Below, in pieces: positions 1 through 8,411 of a stretch of 45,537 nucleotides of DNA (positions are counted from its first letter, which is position 1; each line of letters starts with the position of its first letter). Under the pieces are notes generated by a model. It was not told the DNA's origin. It saw only the letters and a list, made by a program, of their open reading frames with translations, and did not search any database. The DNA comes from an uncultured cyanobacterium (lineage in GTDB: Bacteria; Cyanobacteriota; Cyanobacteriia; PCC-6307; Cyanobiaceae): NCBI GenBank assembly GCA_903935205.1, contig CAIZQU010000055.1, forward strand, positions 1 to 45,537. Direction: 5' to 3'. The translations under genes were made by a program, and so were the position numbers.

Positions 1-475
1 CCTCTCTCTCGATCCGGTGGCCGCTCGGTTTCCCAAGCAGTCCACCAACGTAGCACACCTCTCCCCGCTCCTGCCAACCCACCGCTCCCTTCCTTCCCCT
101 CACCTCCGCTTCAAGCTCCGCACCGCAACGGTTCTGCTGAAGCGCTCCACAGCTCAGCGGCATGCCCGAAGCGAACCAGGCAGAAGAAAACTGACTGCCA
201 GGCCGGGATCCATGGTCCGCAGATCGCGATCGCCAACCGCTTCAGGTCCCTTGGCGACCCGGCGCCCCAGGCCCCTATCGCCAGCAAGGTCCTGGCCATG
301 GGGCGCCGGAAAATCCCCGCCAGCAGCCAATTCCGATCCAGGGCTGGGGTGCGCCGATCGCGAAGCAGCGGAACCGGTCGCGCCCATCAAGACCGCCCCA
401 CCAGCTCGGATTCATGCCTTGACCCAAGCACCCGGCCCAGCTCGACCCAGGCGGAAGCGGCCCTGGTGAAGGACC
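1..475. other. non-coding stretch at window start
   Basis: No reading frame here looks like a protein: the open frames on both strands are rich in Arg, Pro and Ser, as expected from random high-GC DNA, and none has a ribosome-binding site or a recognisable motif. A HIP1 octamer (GCGATCGC) lies at 226-233. The stretch is downstream of the minus-strand inositol-monophosphatase gene, so its terminator should be here, but I see no clear hairpin with a T-run. A gene entering from the left edge cannot be excluded. Confidence 0.5.
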
Positions 476-1306
476 TCAGGCTGGATCGCTCTCGATCAGG
501 GCATCGGCCCAGGGCATGAAGCGGGCCAGGGTCTCAGGACGATCGGCAACAAGCACCGGGAAATCGACCGATCCCAGATCGGTGCCTGCGGGGATAGCGG
601 CGGGGTTGTGCTGCAACCAGTGAATCGAGCAGGAGAGTTCCGTGAGCACCAGCCAAGAGGCGGCAAGGTCCCAGATCTTTGGGGTGGCTTCCAGGGCAGC
701 CACGGTCTGACCCATGGCCACGCTGACCAGATTGAGACTGGCAACGCCGAGCAACCGGATCTTGCCCGGAAACCGGCGGTCCGGCAGGTGCTGCAGCACC
801 CGGATCGAACGGCTGCAGAGCGATGCGCACCCCACCGGATGGGCATGGCGGGATGGAGGCTGGAGCGGTTTGCCATTGCGCCAGGCACCACGACCCTTCA
901 CCGCCACGATCCGTTGACGAAGGGGGGGCACATCGAGCACTGCCAGGACCGGCACCCCACCCTCGAAGCGAGCCATGGAAATCGCCCAGTAAGGGATGCC
1001 CGCGGCAAAGTTCGTGGTGCCATCCAAGGGATCGACGACCCAATAGGCCTCCGTCTCTGGCACGGCCTGACTGCCCTCCTCGCTGAGCACCCCCTCGTTC
1101 GGGAACATTTCGGCCAGGCCGCTCACCAGGGTGGCATCGCTCCAGCGATCACAGGCGGTGATCAGTGAGCCGTCGGGCTTGAGGCTCGACGCCATCTGGC
1201 CGAAATCAGAACGCTGGCGCTCGCCAACCCGATCGATCAGGGCGATCAGGGCTGGGTTGAGCTCGGCGCTGGCGGCGCTGGCGGGATGGGCAGAGGATTC
1301 GGCCAT
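476..1306 (-). CDS. inositol monophosphatase family protein
   Basis: A 276-residue Mg-dependent phosphatase of the inositol monophosphatase / CysQ / FBPase superfamily. The metal-binding signature is visible: Glu-Glu at about residues 76-77 (SEEGS) and DPLDGTT at 92-98, followed near the C-terminus by the second family signature (WDLAASWLVL), in which the Asp binds the third metal. The length is normal for the family. Substrate cannot be told from sequence; myo-inositol-1-phosphate, histidinol phosphate or PAP are all possible in this superfamily. The ATG at 1306 is only 3 nt downstream of the stop of the PucC-like transporter gene, so it is probably the last gene of the minus-strand uppP-to-IMPase run and is co-transcribed with it. 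Confidence 0.88.
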   Translation of the reverse strand: MAESSAHPASAASAELNPALIALIDRVGERQRSDFGQMASSLKPDGSLITACDRWSDATLVSGLAEMFPNEGVLSEEGSQAVPETEAYWVVDPLDGTTNFAAGIPYWAISMARFEGGVPVLAVLDVPPLRQRIVAVKGRGAWRNGKPLQPPSRHAHPVGCASLCSRSIRVLQHLPDRRFPGKIRLLGVASLNLVSVAMGQTVAALEATPKIWDLAASWLVLTELSCSIHWLQHNPAAIPAGTDLGSVDFPVLVADRPETLARFMPWADALIESDPA

Positions 1307-1309
1307 GCG

Positions 1310-2746
1310 TCAGAGGGACTCCGCCAACAGAACCTGCTGGAGCCGGGCTCCAGCATCCTCGCGGAACTGGCGCACATTGACCCGGTCCAGGACCCACAGG
1401 GCCGACGCTGCAATCAGGCACTCGACGGCCAGCACCAGCGCAAAGGAGGGATAGGACTCGGGGATGGCTCCGCCTCCCAACGGGGGAAGCAGGCGACCCA
1501 GATCGAGGAGTCCGCCACCTATCACCTTGCCGAGGGCCCGGGACAGGGCCTGAGCCAGACCCCAGACCCCAACAAAAGTGCCGGCCACCTCAGGCAGGGT
1601 GAGATCGAGCATCAGGCAAAGGGCGCTGTTGGTGGCCAGGCCTGCAGCCAGGCCAAACAGCAGCAGCACAACCTTCAGCAGCGGCACATTGGCGGTGAGG
1701 CCACAGAGCAACAGCAACAACAGCGACGCGGTGATCAGGCGACAGCCCAGCCGGGCGGTCTGAAGCTTGCCCAGCCGGGGAATGACCACGCCGGCAGCCA
1801 GCAACAGCCCAAGCAGGGTGCCCACCCCCCAGAAGGCATTGAGCTGGGCCGTGGCGGCGATCGGCATGGCAAAGACCTGGGCGCCATAGCTCTCGAGCAC
1901 CGGATCCTGCAAAAACAGCCCGAGCGTGAAGAGGATCAGGAAGGCAAAGAAAATCAACACCTGCCGGCTCGAGCGGATCAGGCTCCAGGCGTCGGCGAGG
2001 CTGACGCCATCCTCACGCGCACCGGTGGAGGTGGCACGGCGACCAGACCCCGCTGGTTCCATCCCCCAGGTGGCCACCAGCGTCAGCAGAAGAACGGCGA
2101 CGGCCACCCGAATCATGAAGGCGGTCAGGCCTTGCTGCAACACGGCGGGATCGGTCACGCCATCCAGCGAACGCAGACTGGTGCCGATCATCACGGCACC
2201 GATGACGATGCCGACGGTGAGCATGCACCAGATGATCCCGACCGCTCGGGGTCGCTGCTGTTCATCGGTTCGGTCGATCACCAGGGCGAGGTAGGGGGTC
2301 GTCGCCAGGGAGATGGCCAGTCCATAGAGAGCGAACAGGCCGCAAAGGGCCGCAATACCCAGGGCCAGGCCCGGCTGCACGCCGGATCGCAACAGTTCGC
2401 CGACACGGAAGATCAGGGGTACCGAGAGAACGGCCAGTGCACAGAACAGGGCCGTGCCCAGCAGCACATAGGGAACCCTGTGGCGACTGGCGATCGGATG
2501 GGCATCGGAGATCTGGCCGAACAACACCCGCGAAGGGGCCACAAACTGTTCACAGGCCAGGGCCACACCGACGAGCAACCCCGGGAAGGCCAGCTCGCTG
2601 AGCATCACCCTGTTGAGCAGCCCCGAGAAGATCACCGCCAGGCAGCCCAGACACCCCTGGAAAAGACCCAGCCGCAGGGTGGCAGGCAGCGTGAGGGTGC
2701 CGCCGGTACGGCCTGGCAGAGGGGACGGAGGGGCAACCGGTGACAT
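1310..2746 (-). CDS. BCD/PucC-family MFS transporter
   Basis: A 478-residue integral membrane protein of the PucC / bacteriochlorophyll-delivery branch of the major facilitator superfamily. It starts with a short Pro-rich cytoplasmic segment, then LRLGLFQGCLGCLAVIFSG and the family-typical segment with SRVLFGQISDAHP, a loop motif shared by PucC-like proteins, followed by about twelve hydrophobic segments. In purple bacteria relatives assist assembly of light-harvesting complexes; cyanobacterial members are thought to act in chlorophyll handling, but their substrate is not established, so that role is inference. Its ATG at 2744-2746 shares one base with the TGA of the TolC-like gene (TGATG), which implies translational coupling. 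Confidence 0.85.
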   Translation of the reverse strand: MSPVAPPSPLPGRTGGTLTLPATLRLGLFQGCLGCLAVIFSGLLNRVMLSELAFPGLLVGVALACEQFVAPSRVLFGQISDAHPIASRHRVPYVLLGTALFCALAVLSVPLIFRVGELLRSGVQPGLALGIAALCGLFALYGLAISLATTPYLALVIDRTDEQQRPRAVGIIWCMLTVGIVIGAVMIGTSLRSLDGVTDPAVLQQGLTAFMIRVAVAVLLLTLVATWGMEPAGSGRRATSTGAREDGVSLADAWSLIRSSRQVLIFFAFLILFTLGLFLQDPVLESYGAQVFAMPIAATAQLNAFWGVGTLLGLLLAAGVVIPRLGKLQTARLGCRLITASLLLLLLCGLTANVPLLKVVLLLFGLAAGLATNSALCLMLDLTLPEVAGTFVGVWGLAQALSRALGKVIGGGLLDLGRLLPPLGGGAIPESYPSFALVLAVECLIAASALWVLDRVNVRQFREDAGARLQQVLLAESL

Positions 2747-4524
2747 CAGGAGCTGGGGGGGGCCGTGGTGGAGCGAACGCTCCTGGTCGGGCAGGCGGGC
2801 AATAGGGGCAGGGGCTCCACCGGCACATCGGTGGCACCGGACACCTGCGGTTTGGTGGGGGACAGGGGTGAGGGCGGGCAGCTGGCGATCTTGTCGAGGC
2901 CGGTGCGACGGCTGAGCTCGATCAGACGCTTGTTGTACTCGGAGATGGCATTGGAATAGCGGACCTCCGCCTGGGTGAGATCGCGCTGGTTGTCGACCAC
3001 TTCCCGCTGGGTGGTGACGCCGGCCTGGAAGCGGAGCCGTGCCAGTCGCAGGGCCTCACGGGCTGAAATGACCTCGCGGGAGGTGGTGAGGATGTTGCGG
3101 TTGTTCTTCTCAAGCTCGTAGAAGCTGGCTTCGACCTCCTGGCGGATGAGATCGCGCTTATCGGCAAAGCGGTAGCGATTTTCGTCAGCCAGTTGCTTGT
3201 TGCGGCGGTAGTTGGCCCGCGCTTCGCCACCGTCATAAAGCCTCCAGCGCAGGTTCAGACCGAAGGCGTTGTCAGCACTCCAGGCCGTGTTCGATGGTCT
3301 GTCGAACTGAGTTGAAGCCTGGGTGTATCCATAGCTGCGGCCCACACCAAAGCTGTTGAAGATCCTCACCAACGGTTGCACGCTGGCCAGGGATGCATTG
3401 GCGGTGCTGTTGGCGATCGAGATGTCGAGCAGGGCCTGGTCGAGCTCCTCCCGAAAGGCAAAGGCCGCCACGATGCTCTCCTGCAGGGAGGGCATCCAGG
3501 TGCCGACCACCCGCGCCGGGTCTGCGGCGGTTGGGGTGACCTCCTGGGGAAGATCCAGCAGGGAGGCCAGGGCACGCCTGGCAATCGCCTGCAGGGCCAG
3601 GGCATTGGTGAGCAGCTGCTCATCGCGGGCCAGCTGGGTTTCGGCCTCCAGGACCTCCAGCTTCGTGGCCACACCCGCCTGGAAGCGGGCGCGGGCATCA
3701 CGCAGGCTCACCAGAGAGGAACGCACGCCCTCCTGACCGATCTGGACCTGGTCGTCGGCGGTCTGGAGATCAAAGTAGGCCTGGGCGGCCTGCAGCCTCA
3801 GATCGCGGAGGCCAATCAGGTATTGATTCCTGGCCCGCTCAAACTGATCGCGGGCAGCGGCGATCTTCGGAGTCCGTGACGGATCGATCAGGGCCCAGCT
3901 GGCCTCGAGAGAGGCGTCCATCGCCCAGATGCTGGTGAGCGTGCCACTGCTGCCGGTGGCGCGGATGATGGACTGCTCAGCACGGGTGTAGCCAGGAAAC
4001 TGGCTGATGTTGAGATCGATCTGGGGATACCAGAGGGCGATCTGGGCCCGCAGGGCCGACTGGGCCTGGTCGACCTCACTGGCGATCGCCTTGAGCTCGG
4101 GATTGTTGACCTCGGCCAGAATCTGGGCCTGGTCATAGGTGAGCGGACGCAGCTGGCGGATCCGCACCTGCCTGGGTTGGTCCGGCAGGGCCAGGGAGGA
4201 CGGGGCGATCAGGTCCTTCAAGCCCTCGGGCAACCGGGTGGCCGCCGGGGCCAGCACCTCGGGCCGCGCCTTCGGACGGTTGCCCCGCAGGACGGGCGCC
4301 AGGGGCAGGGGCCGGTTGATCTGAAGCTCCGGCGACGACTGGGCGGAGGTGGTGGTGGGGGCAGCGACCGGAGCCGAGGCCGCGCCGGCGCTGGGCTTGA
4401 TGGCCGGCGCAGCCAAACCGCCAGCCATGGGTGAAACGAGGGCTGAGACCACCGTGAGCGGGGCGATCAGGGGGTGGAAACGCCGCAAGATCAGTGCAGG
4501 AAACACATGACGGAGCTTAGGCAT
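2746..4524 (-). CDS. TolC-family outer membrane efflux protein
   Basis: A protein of about 592 residues with two outer-membrane-efflux-protein repeats, predicted to form the outer-membrane channel of type I secretion or RND-type efflux. I start it at the ATG at 4522-4524 (MPKLRHVF), which gives a basic N-terminus and a hydrophobic signal segment; an ATG at 4531-4533 is also possible. A Pro/Ala-rich linker (residues about 40-100) follows, then long heptad-rich helices with Gln/Arg/Ala (for example LTYDQAQILAEVNNPEL) typical of the TolC alpha-barrel, and the repeated 'RARFQAGV' / 'RLRFQAGVTTQREVVDNQRDL' elements, one per half. It overlaps the end of the upstream radical SAM gene by 8 nt and the start of the PucC-like gene by 1 nt. 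No inner-membrane or periplasmic partner lies in the window. Confidence 0.88.
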   Translation of the reverse strand: MPKLRHVFPALILRRFHPLIAPLTVVSALVSPMAGGLAAPAIKPSAGAASAPVAAPTTTSAQSSPELQINRPLPLAPVLRGNRPKARPEVLAPAATRLPEGLKDLIAPSSLALPDQPRQVRIRQLRPLTYDQAQILAEVNNPELKAIASEVDQAQSALRAQIALWYPQIDLNISQFPGYTRAEQSIIRATGSSGTLTSIWAMDASLEASWALIDPSRTPKIAAARDQFERARNQYLIGLRDLRLQAAQAYFDLQTADDQVQIGQEGVRSSLVSLRDARARFQAGVATKLEVLEAETQLARDEQLLTNALALQAIARRALASLLDLPQEVTPTAADPARVVGTWMPSLQESIVAAFAFREELDQALLDISIANSTANASLASVQPLVRIFNSFGVGRSYGYTQASTQFDRPSNTAWSADNAFGLNLRWRLYDGGEARANYRRNKQLADENRYRFADKRDLIRQEVEASFYELEKNNRNILTTSREVISAREALRLARLRFQAGVTTQREVVDNQRDLTQAEVRYSNAISEYNKRLIELSRRTGLDKIASCPPSPLSPTKPQVSGATDVPVEPLPLLPACPTRSVRSTTAPPSS

Positions 4525-5923
4525 CCCCGCCATCAACCCCGAGACAGGCGGCCACCAGATCGGCCGCCCCACCGATCAGCCGCACGGGCACCGGCAGGGC
4601 GGCACGGATGGTTTCCAGGGGCGTGTCATCCAGGAACACATCAGCCCCCTCCCGCAGCATCACCCGCGGCAGCAGCAGGGCCTCGCCAAGGTCGCGACCG
4701 GCCAGGCCCTGCTCCAGATCAGAACCGGTCAACAGCCCGGTGACCACCTGATCCTGCCCCCAGTAGGGACTGGGCAATCCATGTAGCAGCAGGGTGAGGC
4801 CCTCCACCCGGTTGAACCGCTCAATCACAGGTTCCAGGGCAGCGGCAACCAGCTGGCCCACCACCCAGCTCAGCCGGCGGGGGCGGTCGATCCGCGGGGG
4901 CAGCTGCTCCGTGACCCGATCCAGCTCCTCAAGGAAACCGCGAATGCTGCCGACCCCATTCTCCCGCTGGGGCAGGTCCTCGTAGGCCGCCCGGGGCGGC
5001 AGGGGGCGGCCGGCAATCAGATACCACTCATCGGACAGCCAGGCGAAGCGGCTGCCCAGATCGCCCCTGAACCGCTCCTGAAGGGCCTCAACACGATCGA
5101 TCACCGCCGCGGCCGCCGCCCCATCCACCGGGCGCAGGGCATCGTCGGGCGGGCGGAAGCGGGTCAGGCCAACCGGCACCACGGCGGCGGAGAGCAGGGC
5201 CGGCCAGTCGCCCCTGCCGAAACCGGCCAGATCACAGAGAGTGCGCTCCAGGGCATCGCCATCGTTGAGCCCGGGACAGACAACCACCTGGGCATGGATC
5301 TGCAGCCTGCGCTCGGCGAACCAGCCCAGCTGCTCGATCAACAGGCCGGCCCGCGGATTGAGCAACAGGCGACTGCGCAGCCCAGGCTCGGTGGCGTGGA
5401 CTGAGACATAGAGGGGAGAGAGACGCTGATCCTCGATCCGCTGCCAGTCGGCGGCGGTGAGATTGGTGAGGGTGATGTAGGAGCCGTAGAGAAAGCTCAG
5501 CCGATAGTCGTCGTCCTTGAGGTAAAGGCTGGCCCGGTGGCCCGGGGGCTGCTGATCGATGAAACAGAAGGGGCAATGGTTGTTGCACTGGCGCAGCCCG
5601 TCGAAAAGTGCTTCGCTGAACGCCAGCCCAAGGCCGTCGTCAGCATCCTTTTCGATCTCCAGCACATGCAGCTCACCGGAGGGATCCTCGACCTCCAGCA
5701 CCAGCTCCTCCTCTCCCTGAAGGATCTGGAGGTCGATCAGATCGCGCGGGGCAACGCCATTGATCCGCAGCAACCGATCCCCCGGTTGGAAGCCAAGCTC
5801 CTCACCGATCGATCCGGGCTCCACCGCCGCAACCACGGCGGGATCGGGCCGGCGGCCGGCGGTCGCAGGATCAGCCGATGGGGAATCGGCGGCAACGAGG
5901 CCTGCTGAAGGCTCCTTCCACAC
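4517..5923 (-). CDS. TIGR03279-type radical SAM protein with PDZ domain (DUF512)
   Basis: A 468-residue protein of the cyanobacterial TIGR03279 / DUF512 family, predicted cytosolic Fe-S oxidoreductase of unknown reaction. Residues about 30-90 form a PDZ-like domain (PGSIGEELGFQPGDRLLRING). The radical SAM cluster cysteines are C113, C117 and C120 (QCNNHCPFCFIDQ), followed by the family hallmark region with LKDDDYRLSFLYGSYITLTN. The C-terminal DUF512 part ends near FLDDTPLE. The start is GTG (5921-5923). It lies 59 nt downstream of uppP and overlaps the TolC-like gene, so it is inside the minus-strand run. Family membership is clear; the biochemical role is unknown, and its linkage to envelope genes is the only functional hint here. 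Confidence 0.9.
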   Translation of the reverse strand: MWKEPSAGLVAADSPSADPATAGRRPDPAVVAAVEPGSIGEELGFQPGDRLLRINGVAPRDLIDLQILQGEEELVLEVEDPSGELHVLEIEKDADDGLGLAFSEALFDGLRQCNNHCPFCFIDQQPPGHRASLYLKDDDYRLSFLYGSYITLTNLTAADWQRIEDQRLSPLYVSVHATEPGLRSRLLLNPRAGLLIEQLGWFAERRLQIHAQVVVCPGLNDGDALERTLCDLAGFGRGDWPALLSAAVVPVGLTRFRPPDDALRPVDGAAAAAVIDRVEALQERFRGDLGSRFAWLSDEWYLIAGRPLPPRAAYEDLPQRENGVGSIRGFLEELDRVTEQLPPRIDRPRRLSWVVGQLVAAALEPVIERFNRVEGLTLLLHGLPSPYWGQDQVVTGLLTGSDLEQGLAGRDLGEALLLPRVMLREGADVFLDDTPLETIRAALPVPVRLIGGAADLVAACLGVDGGDA

Positions 5924-5982
5924 AAATCGGGATGGCGACGTCCAGGTTCAGTCTGGAGCCGCAGGCCCCGCGCCGCCGCCGC

Positions 5983-6882
5983 TCAGGGGGAAGCAGCGCC
6001 CAGATCGCGGAACCAGATCAGCAGCACCACCCCGAAGATCAGCCGGTAAGCGACGAACATCCAGGTGGTGTTGTTCTGCAGGAAGCGCAACAACCAGGCA
6101 ATCGCCATCCACGAGACCACCGCCGCAGACAGAACCCCCACCAGCGTCGGCAGCAGGCCACCGTTGTCGCTTTGGTGCAGAGCATCCTTCACCTCCACCA
6201 GCCCCGCCAGGGTGATGGCCGGAATGCCCAGCAGGAAGGAGAGTCGGGCCGCAGCCGCACGCTCCCAGCCGTCGAACAGCGAGGCGGTGAGGGTGCTGCC
6301 GGAGCGGGAAACCCCCGGCACCAGGGCCAGGGCCTGGGCCAGCCCCACCAGCAAGCCATCGCGGGGCAGCACGCTGTTGAGCTGGCGGCGGCGACTCCCA
6401 CACAGTTCCGCCAGGGCCAGCAGGCTGGCCATCACGATCGAGACGATCGCGATCGAGGGAATGCCCCGAATCGCCGAACCCTCATAGCCCGGGAACCAGA
6501 GCTTGAGGGCCATGCCGGCCAGCACGATCGGCAAGGTGCCCAGGGCGATCGCAACACCGAGCCGGGCTGAGGGGTCGGTCCAGCGTCCCTCCCGCATCGC
6601 CGTGGCCGTGGCGCGGATCACCGCCTGCAGGTCGCGGCGGAAGTAGGCGAGCACGGCCACGATGCTGCCCAGCTGGATCACAGCGGTGAAGGCCACCCCC
6701 GGATCCCCCCAACCCAGAAGCAGCGGAACCACCTTCAGATGGGCGGTGCTGCTGATCGGCAGAAACTCGGTGAGCCCCTGCACCACCCCCAGCACAAAGG
6801 CATGCCAGAGGGAGGTGCCCAAGGATGAGGCGGCAGCTGTCGCCAGCAGCGGCGGGGCCAGCACCGGGCTGAGGGGGAGCAT
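5983..6882 (-). CDS. uppP: undecaprenyl-diphosphate phosphatase (UppP/BacA)
   Basis: A 299-residue membrane enzyme that dephosphorylates undecaprenyl pyrophosphate to recycle the lipid carrier for peptidoglycan and polysaccharide synthesis. The two active-site motifs are present: the Glu-rich motif VQGLTEFLPISSTAHL at residues about 34-49 and the PGVSRSGST P-loop-like motif at about 189-197. Multiple hydrophobic segments match the family's topology. The ATG at 6880-6882 is divergent from the DUF3120 gene, only about 27-90 bp away depending on the start of that gene, so both promoters must be in this short space. uppP is the first gene of the minus-strand run down to the IMPase-like gene. Confidence 0.95.
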   Translation of the reverse strand: MLPLSPVLAPPLLATAAASSLGTSLWHAFVLGVVQGLTEFLPISSTAHLKVVPLLLGWGDPGVAFTAVIQLGSIVAVLAYFRRDLQAVIRATATAMREGRWTDPSARLGVAIALGTLPIVLAGMALKLWFPGYEGSAIRGIPSIAIVSIVMASLLALAELCGSRRRQLNSVLPRDGLLVGLAQALALVPGVSRSGSTLTASLFDGWERAAAARLSFLLGIPAITLAGLVEVKDALHQSDNGGLLPTLVGVLSAAVVSWMAIAWLLRFLQNNTTWMFVAYRLIFGVVLLIWFRDLGAASP

Positions 6883-6975
6883 CGAGGCGGTTCACCTGCG
6901 GCAAACCCTATGCCGCCGAAGATCGCGGGCCAAGGGTGCCACCCCTTAAGGTTGGCCAACTTTCTTCACAGTGAC

Positions 6976-7692
6976 GTGATCGGGACCTCCGCTCCAGCGC
7001 CCTCCCGATCCCGGTCCGGACTCGCCCCAGCCCTCGATGACCAGGCCAGGCTCACCCTGCTGGCCGTGGCGTTGGTGGCCCTGCCGGTGTTCGTCCAGGC
7101 CCCTTTGGTGCGTCTCAACCCGTGGCTGGCGGCCCTGTTGACCGCGCCACTCCTGGGCGCAGCCCTTCTGCTCGAGCGGTTCGGCGGCGAGCGCTGGCGC
7201 GATGCTGGCGCCGTGCTGGTGGGATTCAGCGGCAGTTGGCTGGCCGGAAGCCTGTTCTGGGGTTGGTTCCGCCTTCACCCGATCTGCCACTTGCCTCTGG
7301 AGGCCTGTCTCCTGCCCCTGGCCCTGACCGGTCTGGGTGGCCGCTGGCGGCTTGCGGGAGCGTTTTATCTGGCCTCCCTCGCCGGCACCGCCGCCACCGA
7401 TGCCGGCATTGCCGCCACCGGATTGATGCCCCTGTGGCCCCAGGTGATCAGCGCCCCTCTGGCCGAGGCGCCCTGGTTGCTGCAGGAAGCTGCCAGCAGG
7501 GTGTTTGATCCCCTCAACCTGGTTCTGCTGAGCCTGCTGGCCGGCCTGCTGCTTTCGATCTGCCGCCGGCTCTGGCTCCAGGGTGGCGCCTGCGCCAAGG
7601 TCGCGGCCGCCACCCTGGCGGCCACCTTGGCCGTCGATGCCCTGTTCCTCGGATCAGCCCTGTTGGCACCCCGATTCACCGGCCTGATCTGA
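6976..7692 (+). CDS. DUF3120 cyanobacterial membrane protein
   Basis: A very hydrophobic protein that I recognise as DUF3120, a family confined to cyanobacteria, with six or so membrane segments and a conserved central part (FSGSWLAGSLFWGWFR, then HPICHLPLEA). Function is unknown. The start is uncertain: GTG at 6976 gives 238 residues and removes a weakly coding-like leader; an ATG at 6910 would give 260 residues and leave just 27 bp to uppP; TTG at 6952 is a third choice. The C-terminal half shows a second hydrophobic block ending FLGSALLAPRFTG. It stands alone between the divergent uppP gene and psbU, 173 bp ahead of the latter. Confidence 0.78.
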   Translation: MIGTSAPAPSRSRSGLAPALDDQARLTLLAVALVALPVFVQAPLVRLNPWLAALLTAPLLGAALLLERFGGERWRDAGAVLVGFSGSWLAGSLFWGWFRLHPICHLPLEACLLPLALTGLGGRWRLAGAFYLASLAGTAATDAGIAATGLMPLWPQVISAPLAEAPWLLQEAASRVFDPLNLVLLSLLAGLLLSICRRLWLQGGACAKVAAATLAATLAVDALFLGSALLAPRFTGLI

Positions 7693-7779
7693 GCTCTGAT
7701 CCCAGCTCTCACAGCCGAGCCGGGGCCGCTGATCTGAAGAACTGCGAAAGGCGGTAAACCGGCCGGGGACCGGGTGACG

Positions 7780-7795
7780 AACGTTCTGTAACGTT
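7780..7795 (+). promoter_or_regulatory. paired AACGTT sites upstream of psbU
   Basis: Two copies of the self-complementary hexamer AACGTT lie at 7780-7785 and 7790-7795, spaced exactly 10 bp apart, so on the same face of the helix. They are 71-86 bp ahead of the psbU start codon, in the region where the promoter should be. This is compatible with a regulator binding site or with the promoter itself; no assignment to a known regulator is possible from the sequence. Confidence 0.3.
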
Positions 7796-7865
7796 GATCC
7801 AGACTTCGGTCGACCCTCTGGCCCTGGTCCGGTTCCCCCTTTCCCTTTCGCAACGGAGTGATGTG

Positions 7866-8240
7866 ATGAAGCGGTTGCTTGCCTGGCTCATGAGTGGCGT
7901 CGTGCTCGCCGGCCTGCTGGCGACCCTCCTCCTGCCCTCCCCGGCCATGGCCGATCTGCGCAACGAGGCCGACGACAAGATCGCCGAGACCGCCGGCAAG
8001 GTTGATCTCAACAATTCTTCCGTGCGCCGCTTCCAGCAGTACCCCGGCATGTACCCCACCTTGGCCGGCAAGATCGTTCTCGGTGGCCCATACCAGAGCG
8101 TCGATGACGTGCTGAAGCTCGATCTCACCCCCCGTCAGAAGGAGCTGTTCGAGAAGTACAAGGACAACTTCACCGTCACCCCCCCCGCCATGGCACTCAA
8201 CGAAGGCTTTGATCGGATCAACGACGGCGTCTACCGCTGA
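7866..8240 (+). CDS. psbU: photosystem II 12 kDa extrinsic protein PsbU
   Basis: A 124-residue lumenal protein that stabilises the oxygen-evolving complex of photosystem II. The start at ATG 7866 is supported by GGAG at 7855-7858 and yields a clean signal peptide: MKRLLAWLMSGVVLAG, then a hydrophobic stretch and the AMA cleavage site just before DLRNEADDK. The mature part has the helix-hairpin-helix-like PsbU fold with KVDLNNSSVRRFQQYPGMYP and the C-terminal NDGVYR. A longer in-frame reading from 7794 lacks a leader and should be ignored. The gene is monocistronic: it is followed within 30 nt by a strong rho-independent terminator. The neighbour nadB downstream is a common arrangement in Synechococcus-type genomes. 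Confidence 0.96.
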   Translation: MKRLLAWLMSGVVLAGLLATLLLPSPAMADLRNEADDKIAETAGKVDLNNSSVRRFQQYPGMYPTLAGKIVLGGPYQSVDDVLKLDLTPRQKELFEKYKDNFTVTPPAMALNEGFDRINDGVYR

Positions 8241-8268
8241 AGCCAGCCATCGTCCCGAACCCCTGATC

Positions 8269-8297
8269 AACCGCCGCTCCGCGGCGGTTTTTTTTTT
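8269..8297 (+). terminator. rho-independent terminator of psbU
   Basis: A perfect 9-bp stem (AACCGCCGC / GCGGCGGTT) with a TCC loop occupies 8269-8289 and runs directly into a T-run of ten bases from 8288 to 8297. It is placed 28 nt after the psbU stop, so it ends the psbU transcript and isolates it from nadB. Confidence 0.93.
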
Positions 8298-8411
8298 GTG
8301 TCTCCGCAACGACCCGCCCCCAGCGGTGGTGGTCTCATGGCCGGCCGGCCAGGGCGGAATGAGCGTTCGGTATCGGGCGTCCCATAGGCTCGCCTGCAGC
8401 AGACCTCACCC

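Noticed and set aside
1286-2743. A 485-codon plus-strand frame opposite the PucC-like gene
   Set aside because: Gln/Gly/His-rich shadow of a hydrophobic membrane protein read in reverse; no start site or motif.
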